Positions 9,463 to 18,396 of a stretch of DNA of 64,000 nucleotides are shown here, one piece after another. The position numbers and the translations under genes are program-made. How positions within the stretch are numbered: the first letter of the stretch is position 1; each line of letters begins with the position of its first letter. A model generated the notes under the pieces. That model saw nothing but the letters and a program-made list of their open reading frames with translations, did not search any database and was not told the origin of the DNA. This DNA is from Sphingomonas sp. FARSPH (GTDB lineage Bacteria > Pseudomonadota > Alphaproteobacteria > Sphingomonadales > Sphingomonadaceae). Location: contig NZ_CP029985.1 in the NCBI RefSeq assembly GCF_003355005.1, forward strand, positions 1,231,001-1,295,000, in the 5' to 3' direction.

Positions 9463-10008
9463 GTGGTTCGTCTCAATCGCATCTACACGCGCACCGGTGA
9501 CACCGGCACGACCGGGCTTGTCGACGGATCGCGCGTGTCGAAGGCGGATCCGCTGATGAGCGCGATCGGCGACGTCGACGAGGCGAACAGCGCGATCGGC
9601 GTCGCGATCGCGACGCTGGCAGGAGCGGAACCCAGCGACGCGCTGCTGACGATCCAGAACGATCTGTTTGACTTGGGCGCCGACCTCGCAACGCCGCCCG
9701 GCATCGACGGCGCGTTGCGTGTCCTGCCCGTGCAGGTCGAGCGGCTGGAAGCGGCGATCGATGCGCTCAACGTAGACCTGTCACCGCTGACCAGCTTCGT
9801 GCTGCCGGGCGGCCAGCCGGCCGCCGCGGCGCTGCATCTGGCGCGCGCGATCACACGCCGTGCGGAACGTCATGCCGTCGCGGCGGGCGCGGGCGGGGCG
9901 GTGCTCGCCTATCTCAATCGCCTGTCCGATTATCTGTTCGTCGCCGCGCGCTGGGTAAACGCCCGCGGCGCCGACGACGTGCTATGGCGACCCGGCGCGG
10001 GACGCTGA
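9463..10008 (+). CDS. PduO-type ATP:cob(I)alamin adenosyltransferase
   Basis: A 181-residue enzyme making adenosylcobalamin from ATP and cob(I)alamin. The N-terminus IYTRTGDTGTTGL is the ATP-binding loop of the PduO/MMAB family; later RAITRRAER and YLNRLSDYLFVAARW are family signatures. The start is a GTG at 9463. It lies 14 bases after the HIG1 gene, so the two are probably co-transcribed. In many alphaproteobacteria etfBA follows this pair; here egtBD follows and etfBA is 39 kb away. Confidence 0.92.
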   Translation: MVRLNRIYTRTGDTGTTGLVDGSRVSKADPLMSAIGDVDEANSAIGVAIATLAGAEPSDALLTIQNDLFDLGADLATPPGIDGALRVLPVQVERLEAAIDALNVDLSPLTSFVLPGGQPAAAALHLARAITRRAERHAVAAGAGGAVLAYLNRLSDYLFVAARWVNARGADDVLWRPGAGR

Positions 10009-10120
10009 CGCCCGCCCGCTCGGTACGGTTGCGTTCCCGTGACATGCGTCGTGCAACTATCTGAGGCGTCGCGCGATTCCGCTTTTGGCAGAGGTCTGCC
10101 GGCGAAAGAGGGGTGTCGCC

Positions 10121-11371
10121 ATGCTGAACGTCGCGACACATGTCGAACCGCTCGCCGATCGCTATGCCGCAGTCCGCGCGCTGAGCCTCGCGCTGGCCGC
10201 GCCGCTGTCGGATGCCGACGCGACGGTGCAGTCGATGCCCGATGCTTCGCCGACCAAATGGCATCTTGCGCACACCACCTGGTTTTTCGAGACGTTCGTA
10301 CTGCGCGACCATGTCCGCGACTATCGCCTGCACGATGCGCGCTGGCCGTTCCTGTTCAACAGCTATTACGAGGCCGAAGGACGTCGGCACGCGCGCGACC
10401 GGCGCGGGATGGTGACGCGTCCGACGCTCGACGAGGTGCGGGCCTATCGCGCGCATGTCGATGCCGCGCTGCTCGCCGCGCTGCCCACGCTGTCCCACGC
10501 CGCGCAGGAACTGGTTGCGCTCGGTTGCCATCACGAGGAGCAGCATCAGGAACTGCTCGTCACCGACATCCTGCACCTGTTCGGTGAAAATCCGCTGGAG
10601 CCCGCGATCTGGCCCGCCGCGCCGAAAGTACCCGTCGCGGTGCCGGAACCGACCGGCTGGATCACGCAAGAGGGCGGCATCGTCGGGATCGGTCACGACG
10701 GCGCGGGCTTCGCGTTCGATTGCGAAGGGCCGCGCCACGACGCGCTGCTGCAGCCGCACGCCATCGCCGACCGCACCGTCACTAACGGCGAATGGGCGGC
10801 GTTCATCGCCGATGGCGGCTACCGCGATCCGCGTTACTGGCTGGCGGACGGCTGGGCCTGGGTGAAGGCGGAAGGGATCGTCGCGCCGCTTTATTGGGAA
10901 GCGCGCGACACCGGCTGGACGCGATTCGGCCTCGACGGACGCCGGCCGATCGATCCCGCCGCGCCCGTCACGCACGTCAGCTTCTACGAGGCGGACGCCT
11001 ATGCCAGCTGGGCGGGCGCGCGCCTGCCCACCGAATTCGAATGGGAAGCGGCGGCGGCGGCGTACGATCCCGCCGGCGGCAACCACATGGACGACGCCGG
11101 CGCGGTCGAACCCCGCCCTGCCCCGCGCGCGCCCGCCTTCTTCGGCGACGTGTGGGAATGGACCGGCAGCGCCTACCGCCCCTACCCCGGCTTCGCGCCC
11201 TGCGACGGCGCGGTCGGCGAGTATAACGGCAAGTTCATGAGCGGCCAGTTCGTGCTGCGCGGCGGCAGCTGCGCCACCCCGCGCGGCCATGTGCGCGCCA
11301 GCTATCGCAATTTCTTCTATCCCCACCAGCGCTGGCAATTCACCGGCGTGCGGCTCGCCAAGGACATCTGA
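10121..11371 (+). CDS. egtB: ergothioneine biosynthesis sulfoxide synthase EgtB
   Basis: A 416-residue non-haem iron enzyme that joins a thiol donor to N-alpha-trimethylhistidine and oxidises it to the sulfoxide. The N-terminal DinB-like domain holds the iron ligands: His51 in HLAHT and the His138-x3-His142 pair in HHEEQHQE. The C-terminal formylglycine-generating-enzyme-like domain (about 175-416) has WEWTGSAYRPYPGF and VLRGGSCATPRGHVRASYRN. The start at 10121 has AAAGAGGGG upstream. Its stop overlaps the egtD ATG (TGATG). No egtA or egtC is nearby, so cysteine may be the direct thiol donor (inference). Confidence 0.93.
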   Translation: MLNVATHVEPLADRYAAVRALSLALAAPLSDADATVQSMPDASPTKWHLAHTTWFFETFVLRDHVRDYRLHDARWPFLFNSYYEAEGRRHARDRRGMVTRPTLDEVRAYRAHVDAALLAALPTLSHAAQELVALGCHHEEQHQELLVTDILHLFGENPLEPAIWPAAPKVPVAVPEPTGWITQEGGIVGIGHDGAGFAFDCEGPRHDALLQPHAIADRTVTNGEWAAFIADGGYRDPRYWLADGWAWVKAEGIVAPLYWEARDTGWTRFGLDGRRPIDPAAPVTHVSFYEADAYASWAGARLPTEFEWEAAAAAYDPAGGNHMDDAGAVEPRPAPRAPAFFGDVWEWTGSAYRPYPGFAPCDGAVGEYNGKFMSGQFVLRGGSCATPRGHVRASYRNFFYPHQRWQFTGVRLAKDI

Positions 11372-12348
11372 TGCTGAAGCCCGAAATCGAAGACGGTCAG
11401 GCCAGTCTCGCCGATCCGCAGTTCCGCGCCGACGTGCTGGCCGGGCTGGAGCGTCGGCCGCGCGCGATCCCCGCGCGCTGGTTCTACGACAGGCGGGGAT
11501 CGGAATTGTTCGAGGCGATCACCGACCTGCCCGAATATTATCCGACCCGCACCGAGACCGCGATCCTGAAGAGCGCCTGCCCCGACGTCGCGAAGATCGT
11601 CGGCGCGGGCCGTGCGGTCGTCGAATTCGGGTCGGGATCGTCGACCAAGACGCCGGTGCTGCTGCAATGCGTCGCGCCCGCCGCCTATGTGCCGATCGAC
11701 ATCTCCGGCGACTTCCTGCGCGATTCGGCACGCGGGCTGTCGCAGGGGTTTCCCGACCTCGCCGTCCTGCCGTTCGAGGCGGACTTCATGCGGCCGCTGA
11801 CGTTGCCCGCCGCGGTGGCGGGCATGCCCAAGCTCGGCTTCTTTCCGGGGTCGACGATCGGCAACATGATCCCGCTGATGGCGGTCGACCTGCTGCGCGC
11901 GATGCGGATGTCGCTGGGGCTTGGCGCGATGCTGTTGATCGGGATGGACCGGATCAAGGACGCGGGCACGCTGGTCCGCGCCTATGACGATGCCGCGGGG
12001 GTGACCGCGGCGTTCAACCTCAACCTGCTCGAGCGTATCAATCGGGAGCTCGACGGCACCGTTCCTGTCGACGCCTTTCGCCACGTCGCGCGCTGGAACG
12101 ACGACCGCGCGCGGATCGAGATGCATCTGGAGGCGGTGCGCGACACGGCGTTTACCGTGGACGGCCGCGCCTTCGCGATGCAGGCGGGCGAGACGATCCA
12201 CACCGAAAACAGCCACAAATACGGCCCCCGCGACGCGCGCATCCTGCTGCGCAGCGGCGGCTGGACGCCGATCGGCGAATGGACCGACCCGGAGGGCAAG
12301 TTCGGCCTGTACCTGGCGGAGGCGCAGGCGGAACGGCCCGCGCCCTGA
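11371..12348 (+). CDS. egtD: L-histidine N(alpha)-methyltransferase EgtD
   Basis: A 325-residue SAM-dependent enzyme that trimethylates the alpha-amine of histidine to hercynine, the first ergothioneine step. It opens with RWFYDRRGSELFEAITDLPEYYPTR in two contiguous parts, the family hallmark, followed by the SAM-binding VVEFGSGSSTKT near residues 87-98 and the late IHTENSHKY motif. Its ATG overlaps the egtB stop by one base, so translation is probably coupled. Enzymes for the final C-S lyase step are not in the window. Confidence 0.93.
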   Translation: MLKPEIEDGQASLADPQFRADVLAGLERRPRAIPARWFYDRRGSELFEAITDLPEYYPTRTETAILKSACPDVAKIVGAGRAVVEFGSGSSTKTPVLLQCVAPAAYVPIDISGDFLRDSARGLSQGFPDLAVLPFEADFMRPLTLPAAVAGMPKLGFFPGSTIGNMIPLMAVDLLRAMRMSLGLGAMLLIGMDRIKDAGTLVRAYDDAAGVTAAFNLNLLERINRELDGTVPVDAFRHVARWNDDRARIEMHLEAVRDTAFTVDGRAFAMQAGETIHTENSHKYGPRDARILLRSGGWTPIGEWTDPEGKFGLYLAEAQAERPAP

Positions 12349-12357
12349 CCCAGACAG

Positions 12358-13443
12358 TCACGGGCGCATCATCGCCCGCCACGTCGTGATGAAATCGGGA
12401 TTGCCGCGGCATTCGCCCATGTCGGCCTGCTCGACCAGGCGATAGCGGCGGCCGTCCCAGGCGAAGCGTTGCGACGAGCCGCAATCGCCGAGGCCGCGCC
12501 CTTTGGCGTAGCTGGTCAGCACGTTGCCGTCGAAATCGCCGTTGACGACGCTGTGTACCGGCGTCTGCGAATCGGCGCCGGTCTCCTCGAACCCCGACGG
12601 CGCGTCGATCGGCGCGGGCCTCACCGTGTCGCCGTCGATCACGAACAGCGCGCCGATGACGTTATACGCGCCCGCCGAGCAGGGCAGCACCGCCAGCAGC
12701 TTGCCGTCCGGCGTCGCGGCGACGCTGGGGGCGGCGTCCATGCCCTCCGTCAGCTGGCACTGGCCGATGCGGTTCATCGTCGCGATCACGCCGGCGGGCA
12801 GCTTTGCGGTATGCGGGGTCAGGCGCTGCGCCGCGACGACGGGCAACGCGGGCGCCAGTGGTACGCTGGCACCGCCGGCCGCTCCTTTCGCGACCGTCGC
12901 GGTCACCGTGCCGGCGCGCTTCTGCATCGCATCGATGTATCGCAACGCCGCCGACGCACCCTTCAGTGAGATCGTCCCGCCGGGCACCGTAAGCAAATGT
13001 CCGTTCGCCATCGCCGCGGCGAGCGCATCGGCATTCCCGCCAAGGTCGCGGCCGTCGATCGCGAAACGCATCGCCGCCGTCTTACCCCGGGCGTCGGTCA
13101 CGCCTTCGCCCACGTCCGCGGCGTAGCGGCCCGTCGACCCGGCCGCGCGCGTGAGGTTGAGCGTCGCCCCCTCGCCGACACCGCCGTCGGGAAGCAGCGA
13201 GGCCATCGTACACGACAGGCCGTTGTCGCAGCCGACCGTCCAGTCGCCGAACGTCTTGAGCGCACCGGGGCTGGGGATGACGTTGCCGTCCGCCGCGACC
13301 GCCGCGGGGGCTGGCGCCGTCGCGCTCGATGTAGCGATTGGCCGGGGTGTCGGCGCGGCGGCGGCGGTGTTTCCCGCCTGCGGCTGGCCGGAGCAGGCGG
13401 CCAGCATCAGCGCGGGGACTGCCAGCAAGGCGGCACGGGTCAT
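12358..13443 (-). CDS. DUF1176 lipoprotein
   Basis: A 361-residue predicted lipoprotein: the signal MTRAALLAVPALMLAACSG puts the lipidated cysteine at residue 17. A low-complexity Ala/Pro/Thr linker runs to about residue 60, then comes the DUF1176 fold beginning KTFGDWTVGCDNGLSC with paired cysteines and ending with the ECRGN-containing segment. Function unknown; probably periplasmic. It begins 16 bases after the CPBP protease gene on the same strand and converges with egtD (9-base gap). Confidence 0.82.
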   Translation of the reverse strand: MTRAALLAVPALMLAACSGQPQAGNTAAAAPTPRPIATSSATAPAPAAVAADGNVIPSPGALKTFGDWTVGCDNGLSCTMASLLPDGGVGEGATLNLTRAAGSTGRYAADVGEGVTDARGKTAAMRFAIDGRDLGGNADALAAAMANGHLLTVPGGTISLKGASAALRYIDAMQKRAGTVTATVAKGAAGGASVPLAPALPVVAAQRLTPHTAKLPAGVIATMNRIGQCQLTEGMDAAPSVAATPDGKLLAVLPCSAGAYNVIGALFVIDGDTVRPAPIDAPSGFEETGADSQTPVHSVVNGDFDGNVLTSYAKGRGLGDCGSSQRFAWDGRRYRLVEQADMGECRGNPDFITTWRAMMRP

Positions 13444-13459
13444 GATCGGCGACGTCCTT

Positions 13460-14320
13460 TCATACACGAACCTGCGCTGCCGAACGCAGCAACGCCGCCC
13501 GCAGCACCAGCACGAAGATACAAAATCCTACGACCATCGCGGGCACCGACGCCTCCGGCCCGAATGCCCCGCCGCTCAGCCAGTCGGCGCTGCCCGCGAC
13601 GGGCGCGCTGACGAACAGGCTGCCGCTGTCCGCCATGCCGGAGACGCGCGCGCCGAAGATCGACCCCTGCGCGATATTCCATGCGGCGTGGACGCCGACC
13701 GCCATCCAGATGCGCCCCGTCAGCAGGTAGAAGGCGGCGAGCATCAGCCCCGCCTCCACGGCGATCGCCACCGCGGCAACCGGGCTGGCGTTGGGGTTGC
13801 CGAGGTGCATCAGCCCGAACAGGGCGGCCGACAGGCCGAGCGCCGCCCACAGCCCGCTGGCGCGCATCAGCAGCCGGAAGACGACGAGGCGCAGCAGCAG
13901 TTCCTCGGCGAAGCCGACGCGCATCATCCCGGCGATGTCGCTCGCCCAATCATACCAGCGACCCGGCGCGAGCGTATAGACGCCCGCGAGGCGCAGGATC
14001 GTGAAGACGAGCGCGAACATGCCGGTGCCGACGGCAAGCCCGATCGCCAGCTCGGCAAGCGCAGGGCGGGGCGCGAGTTCGTCCGGGTAACGCCGCTCGC
14101 CCCAGCGCACCGCGACGGCATAAGCGAGATAGGCGACGAACGTCATCACCGGACGGATCGCATCGCGGCCGATGCCGGGCAGCCGCAGCCAGCCAGGATA
14201 GAGGAGGACGCTCGAGACGGCGAACAGCAGCACCATCCAGCCGAGCGTGCGCAGCCAGCGCCATTTGCCCGGCGACAGCACCCCGGCCTCCCCCAAGGTG
14301 ATCATCGATCCCTGCATCAA
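13460..14320 (-). CDS. CPBP family intramembrane glutamic endopeptidase
   Basis: A 286-residue polytopic membrane protein of the CAAX/bacteriocin-processing (Abi) family. Motif 1 is EE139-140 with Arg144 ([13 protein letters not shown]), motif 2 is FGLMH172, motif 3 is H211-AAWN215, all the expected catalytic residues. The substrate is unknown; members act on prenylated or membrane proteins. ATGs at 14320, 14317 and 14305 are possible. The DUF1176 lipoprotein gene follows 16 bases later, so the two likely form an operon. Confidence 0.85.
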   Translation of the reverse strand: MMQGSMITLGEAGVLSPGKWRWLRTLGWMVLLFAVSSVLLYPGWLRLPGIGRDAIRPVMTFVAYLAYAVAVRWGERRYPDELAPRPALAELAIGLAVGTGMFALVFTILRLAGVYTLAPGRWYDWASDIAGMMRVGFAEELLLRLVVFRLLMRASGLWAALGLSAALFGLMHLGNPNASPVAAVAIAVEAGLMLAAFYLLTGRIWMAVGVHAAWNIAQGSIFGARVSGMADSGSLFVSAPVAGSADWLSGGAFGPEASVPAMVVGFCIFVLVLRAALLRSAAQVRV

Positions 14321-14397
14321 GCTTCCCCTCGCGTGCGACCCTAACCGGCTGGCGGCGCGCGCGAAAGGCGCTAGAGGAACGGCAAAAGGAGAGCATC

Positions 14398-15267
14398 ATG
14401 CAGGCAGTGGGTGTGATCGGTGCGGGCCAGATGGGCGCCGGCATCGCGCAAGTGAGCGCGGCGGCGGGCTATGACGTACTGCTGACCGACGTTTCGAAGG
14501 ACCGCGCCGAGGCGGGCAAGGCGGGGATCGCCAGGCAGCTCCAGCGCCAGGTCGACAAGGAAAAGATCGATGCCGCGACGCGCGACGCGATCCTCGGCCG
14601 GATCGACGCGGTCGAGGGGACGGGCGGCATGGGCGCGTGCGACCTGATCGTCGAGGCGGCGACGGAGCGCGAGGAAATCAAGCGCGCGATCTTCGCCGAC
14701 GTGGGCAAGGTGTTGAAGGGCGATGCGATCCTTGCGTCCAACACCTCGTCGATCCCGATCACGCGGCTGGCGCAGGCGACGCCCGATCCGGCGCGCTTCA
14801 TCGGCGTGCATTTCTTCAACCCGGTCCCCGTCATGGGGCTGATCGAGATCATTCGCGGCCTCGCGACGTCCGACGCGACCGTCGCGGCGATCGAAGGCTA
14901 TGCGACGAAGCTCGGCAAGCAGGTGGTGCGCGCCAACGACGCGCCGGGCTTCATCGTCAACCGCGTGCTGATGCCCTTCATCAACGAGGCGGTGTTCGCG
15001 CTGGGCGAAGGCGTCGCGAGCATCCGCGACATCGATCTCGGGTGCCAGCTGGGGCTCAACCACCCGATGGGGCCGCTGACGCTCGCCGACTTCATCGGCC
15101 TCGACACCTGCCTCGAGATCACGCGCGTGTTGTTCGAAGGCACCGGCGACCCCAAGTTCCGCCCGGCGCCGCTGCTGGTCAAATACGTCGAGGCGGGCTG
15201 GTACGGCCGCAAGACGGGCCGCGGCTTTTACGATTACAGCGGGGCGGAGCCGGTCCCGACGCGGTAA
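14398..15267 (+). CDS. hbd: 3-hydroxybutyryl-CoA (3-hydroxyacyl-CoA) dehydrogenase
   Basis: A 289-residue NAD(P)-dependent dehydrogenase. The Rossmann start [19 protein letters not shown] is diagnostic; catalytic features are the serine in SNTSSIPIT, the histidine and asparagine in [13 protein letters not shown], and [16 protein letters not shown] in the C-terminal dimer domain. It oxidises 3-hydroxybutyryl-CoA, or makes it in polyhydroxybutyrate or butyrate pathways; direction cannot be told. AAAGGAGAG precedes the ATG. A 48-residue gene follows after 12 bases. Confidence 0.92.
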   Translation: MQAVGVIGAGQMGAGIAQVSAAAGYDVLLTDVSKDRAEAGKAGIARQLQRQVDKEKIDAATRDAILGRIDAVEGTGGMGACDLIVEAATEREEIKRAIFADVGKVLKGDAILASNTSSIPITRLAQATPDPARFIGVHFFNPVPVMGLIEIIRGLATSDATVAAIEGYATKLGKQVVRANDAPGFIVNRVLMPFINEAVFALGEGVASIRDIDLGCQLGLNHPMGPLTLADFIGLDTCLEITRVLFEGTGDPKFRPAPLLVKYVEAGWYGRKTGRGFYDYSGAEPVPTR

Positions 15268-15279
15268 GGAGATGCGGGC

Positions 15280-15426
15280 ATGAGCCTGGACGATACGATC
15301 GTCGACACGCCGGAAGGGCCGATGACCTTTCGCGAATGGAAGAAGAAGAACCCGGTCCAGCTGCCCTCGCGCCGGACCAAGGGCAAGGACCTGCCCAACA
15401 AGGTGAAGACGCGCACCGGCGAGTGA
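15280..15426 (+). CDS. small basic protein, 48 residues, linked to hbd
   Basis: An ATG with TAAGGAGATGC upstream (GGAG about 8 bases away) opens 48 codons: an acidic first third (LDDTIVDTPEG), then a strongly basic Lys/Arg-rich tail ending KTRTGE. The codon use resembles neighbouring genes, the gap to hbd is 12 bases and a perfect hairpin follows 4 bases after the stop, so it looks like a real cistron. I recognise no domain. It may be a small partner or nucleic-acid-binding protein, but that is a guess. Confidence 0.6.
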   Translation: MSLDDTIVDTPEGPMTFREWKKKNPVQLPSRRTKGKDLPNKVKTRTGE

Positions 15427-15430
15427 GTGC

Positions 15431-15468
15431 CAGCCCAACCCCTCCCCTTCAGGGGAGGGGTTGGGCTG
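15431..15468. repeat. perfect 17-bp inverted repeat, possible bidirectional terminator
   Basis: Arms 15431-15447 and 15452-15468 are exactly complementary around a TTCA loop, C/G-rich (CCCAACCCCTCCCC). It sits between the convergent ends of the 48-residue gene and the permease gene. There is no U-run, so it may be a repeat element or a processing/termination hairpin. Confidence 0.7.
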
Positions 15469-15498
15469 GGGAAGTCCCGCGGAAAGACGGATGGAGGC

Positions 15499-16779
15499 TC
15501 AGCGAGTCCGCCGGAGCCAAACGCCGTACACCGCCGACAGCAATGCAACGAACGGCACGCCGTAAAGCAATGTCGCGCCGAACGCGGCGGTGAAGGGGGT
15601 CATCGCCAGCACCAGGACGATTCCGGCCAGCCCCGCAAGGCTGGTCCACGGATAGCCCCACATCCGAAACGCGGGCCGCGCACCCGCGTTCGCCCGGAAC
15701 GCAAGGTGCGTCGCGAAGATCATGCCCCAGGTGAACAGCGCGCCGAACACCGACACCGCGATCATCACGCCGAGCGCCGCGTCGGGAATGGCGGCATAGA
15801 CGCCCGCCGCGACCGCGATGCCGCTGCCCGACACCAGCAACGCGCGCGCGGGCACGCCGCGCGCATCCACCCGCGCGAAGCCGCGCGGCGCAAGGCCGCT
15901 TTGGGCGAGGCTGAACACCATCCGGCTCGCGGTGTAGATCTGGCTGTTCATCGCCGATAGCGCGGCGATCAGCACCACCGCGTTGATCGCGCCCGCGGCA
16001 TAGGGAATGCCCGTCGCCGCCATCACGGTGACGAACGGGCTGGTCGCGGTGCCCGCCTGCGTCCACGGTACGATGGCCAGCATCACCGCGAGGCTGCCGA
16101 GGTAGAACAGCGCGAGGCGGAGCATCGTCGCGCGAAAGGCCCGCACGATCGCGCGTTCGGGGTCCGCCGCCTCGCCAGCCGCGACCGCGATCATCTCGAT
16201 ACTGATGTAACTGAACAGCGCGACGATCACCGCCTGCGCCATCCCCCACCAGCCATTAGGGAGCAGCCCGCCGTGCGCGACATAGTTGGCGCGCGCCACC
16301 GCGCCGCCGGCGCGCGCGATGACCCATACGCCACCCGCGACGAAGGCGAGGATCGCGGCGACCTTGATCGCGGAGAAGACGTATTCGACCGCGCCGAACG
16401 CACGGACGCTGGCGAGATTGACGACGAGCAGCGCCGAGGAAAAGCCGAGGATCCAGACGAGCCCCGGCACGCCGGGCGCCCAGTAACGCATGTAGATGGC
16501 GACCGCGGTCACCTCCGTCCCCACCGCCAGCACGTTCGCGGCGAGATAGGCGTAGCGGACGAGGAAGCCGGCGTAAGAGCCAAGGTAGCGTTCGGCGAAG
16601 AGGCCGAAGGCGCCCGTCGCCGGGTCCGCCACCGTCATCTCGGCAAGGCAGCCCATCAGCGCGAGCGTGATCGCGCCGCCGATCGCATAGCTCAGCAGCA
16701 CCGCCGGCCCCGCAAGCTGGATCGCGAAGCCGCTGCCCAGGAACAGCCCGGTACCGACCGCGCCGCCGATCGCGATCAT
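15499..16779 (-). CDS. APC-superfamily amino acid permease
   Basis: A 426-residue transporter with about 12 hydrophobic segments. The first, MIAIGGAVGTGLFLGSGFA, is the canonical substrate-binding unwound helix of the amino-acid/polyamine/organocation family, and the GAFGLFAERYLG loop follows. The substrate is probably an amino acid taken up with protons. The ATG at 16779 is the first standard start, but homologues normally have about 20 residues before it, and the in-frame codons upstream do encode such a leader (LRRALGAGQLA), reachable from a CTG at 16836, 4 bases after the nucleoside-transporter stop. Confidence 0.85.
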   Translation of the reverse strand: MIAIGGAVGTGLFLGSGFAIQLAGPAVLLSYAIGGAITLALMGCLAEMTVADPATGAFGLFAERYLGSYAGFLVRYAYLAANVLAVGTEVTAVAIYMRYWAPGVPGLVWILGFSSALLVVNLASVRAFGAVEYVFSAIKVAAILAFVAGGVWVIARAGGAVARANYVAHGGLLPNGWWGMAQAVIVALFSYISIEMIAVAAGEAADPERAIVRAFRATMLRLALFYLGSLAVMLAIVPWTQAGTATSPFVTVMAATGIPYAAGAINAVVLIAALSAMNSQIYTASRMVFSLAQSGLAPRGFARVDARGVPARALLVSGSGIAVAAGVYAAIPDAALGVMIAVSVFGALFTWGMIFATHLAFRANAGARPAFRMWGYPWTSLAGLAGIVLVLAMTPFTAAFGATLLYGVPFVALLSAVYGVWLRRTR

Positions 16780-16840
16780 CGCGAGCTGACCCGCGCCGAG
16801 TGCGCGGCGCAGCCCGGCGGGAGCGTGCCCGATCAGCGGA

Positions 16841-18175
16841 TCAGCCGATCAGCAGGCCGGCGAGCGCCGCCGACATCAGGTTGGCGAGGCTGCCCGCCGC
16901 CAGCGCGCGCAGCCCGAGCCGCGCGATCGTCGGCCGCTGGTTGGGCGCGAGGCTGCCCGTCACCGCCATCTGGATCGCGATCGACGAGAAATTGGCGAAG
17001 CCGCAAAGCGCGAACGTCACCACCGCGATCGTGTGCGGGCTGAGCTGCGCGGTCTGCTTGCCGAGGTCGATATAGGCGACGAATTCGTTGAGCACGATCT
17101 TCTCGCCGAACAGGCCGCCGGCGATCCCCGCCTCGTTCCAGGGCACGTTGAGCAGGAACATCACCGGCTGGAAGAGATAACCCAGCAGGCCCTGGAAGCT
17201 CAGTTCGGGATGGCCGAACAGGCCGCCGATCCCGCCGAGCAGGCCGTTGGCGAGCGCGACGAGCGCGACGAAGGCCAGCACCATCGCGCCGACCGCGACG
17301 GCGAGGCGCACGCCGGTCTGCGCGCCCTGCGCGGCGGCCATGATGAGGTTGGCGGGCTTTTCCTCGTCGTGCGTCGCCTCGGGCAAGGGCTCGCCCGGCG
17401 TCCCCTCGGGCAGCAAGGCGGCGGGTCCGCGGCCGCTGACCCGTGCCTCAGCTAGGGCGATGACGCGATCCTCGTCGGGCACGTCGCCGAGCGGCAGCTC
17501 GCCCTCCGGCGGCACGCTGCGGTCGGGCATGATGATCTTTGCCATCAGGATGCCGCCCGGCGCCGCCATGAAGCTCGCGGCGAGCAGGTAATCGATGCTG
17601 ATCCCCATCGACGCATAGGCCGCCAGGATAGTGCCGGCGACGCCCGCCATGCCGCTGGTCATCACGGTGAACACCTGCGGCGGGGTCAAGCCGGCGAGAT
17701 ATGGGCGGATGACGAGCGGGCTCTCGCTCTGGCCGACGAAGATATTGGCGGCGGCGCACAGGCTTTCGACCTTGCTGGTGCCGACGACCTTCTCGATCGC
17801 GCCGCCGATCCAGCGCACGATCAGCTGCATGATGCCGAGATAATAGAGGATCGACACCAGGCTGGCGAAGAAGATGATGACGGGCAGCGCCGCGATGGCG
17901 AACGAATGGCCGCCGACGGTCGGGCTGGCGAGGTTGCCGAACAGAAACTCCGTGCCCTTCTGCGAATAGCCGAGCAGCGCGGCGACACCCGCCGATGCGC
18001 CCGCCAGCGCGGCGCGCCCGGGCGTCCAGTATAGCACCATCACTGCGATCAGCGCCTGCAGCGCGAAGGCGGCCCCCACGACGCGCGGCCGGATCGCACG
18101 GCGATCGGTCGACAGCGCGAAGGCGATGCCGAGGATGACGAGGATGCCGGCAACGCCGATCAGGATACGATTCAT
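16841..18175 (-). CDS. concentrative nucleoside transporter (NupC/CNT family)
   Basis: A 444-residue membrane protein. The CNT signature region FVGQSESPLVIRPYLAG followed by LTPPQVFTVMTSGMAGVAGT, and late FALCGFANFSSIAIQMA, match proton- or sodium-coupled nucleoside symporters. A charged insert of about 50 residues (GELPLGDVPDEDRV onward) sits between helices. It precedes the amino-acid permease gene on the same strand with 4 bases or less to that gene's coding potential, so one transcript is likely. Confidence 0.9.
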   Translation of the reverse strand: MNRILIGVAGILVILGIAFALSTDRRAIRPRVVGAAFALQALIAVMVLYWTPGRAALAGASAGVAALLGYSQKGTEFLFGNLASPTVGGHSFAIAALPVIIFFASLVSILYYLGIMQLIVRWIGGAIEKVVGTSKVESLCAAANIFVGQSESPLVIRPYLAGLTPPQVFTVMTSGMAGVAGTILAAYASMGISIDYLLAASFMAAPGGILMAKIIMPDRSVPPEGELPLGDVPDEDRVIALAEARVSGRGPAALLPEGTPGEPLPEATHDEEKPANLIMAAAQGAQTGVRLAVAVGAMVLAFVALVALANGLLGGIGGLFGHPELSFQGLLGYLFQPVMFLLNVPWNEAGIAGGLFGEKIVLNEFVAYIDLGKQTAQLSPHTIAVVTFALCGFANFSSIAIQMAVTGSLAPNQRPTIARLGLRALAAGSLANLMSAALAGLLIG

Positions 18176-18396
18176 GGATGCGTCCGCAGGTGGGAAAGGG
18201 GGACGCGGCCCCCCGGCAGCGTCGATCCACCATACACGCGCTTTCTCCGGGAGCTAGGGGTGAAGTGAGGTGGTCGGCGTGGCGGGAAGGCTGACGGCTG
18301 CCCCCTCTCTTCGTCACCCCGGGGTGACGCCGATGGCCGATGCCTTCACACAGGGGAGACCTTGCCCCTCCCGCGAAACCCGCTAGCGTCGCCGTG

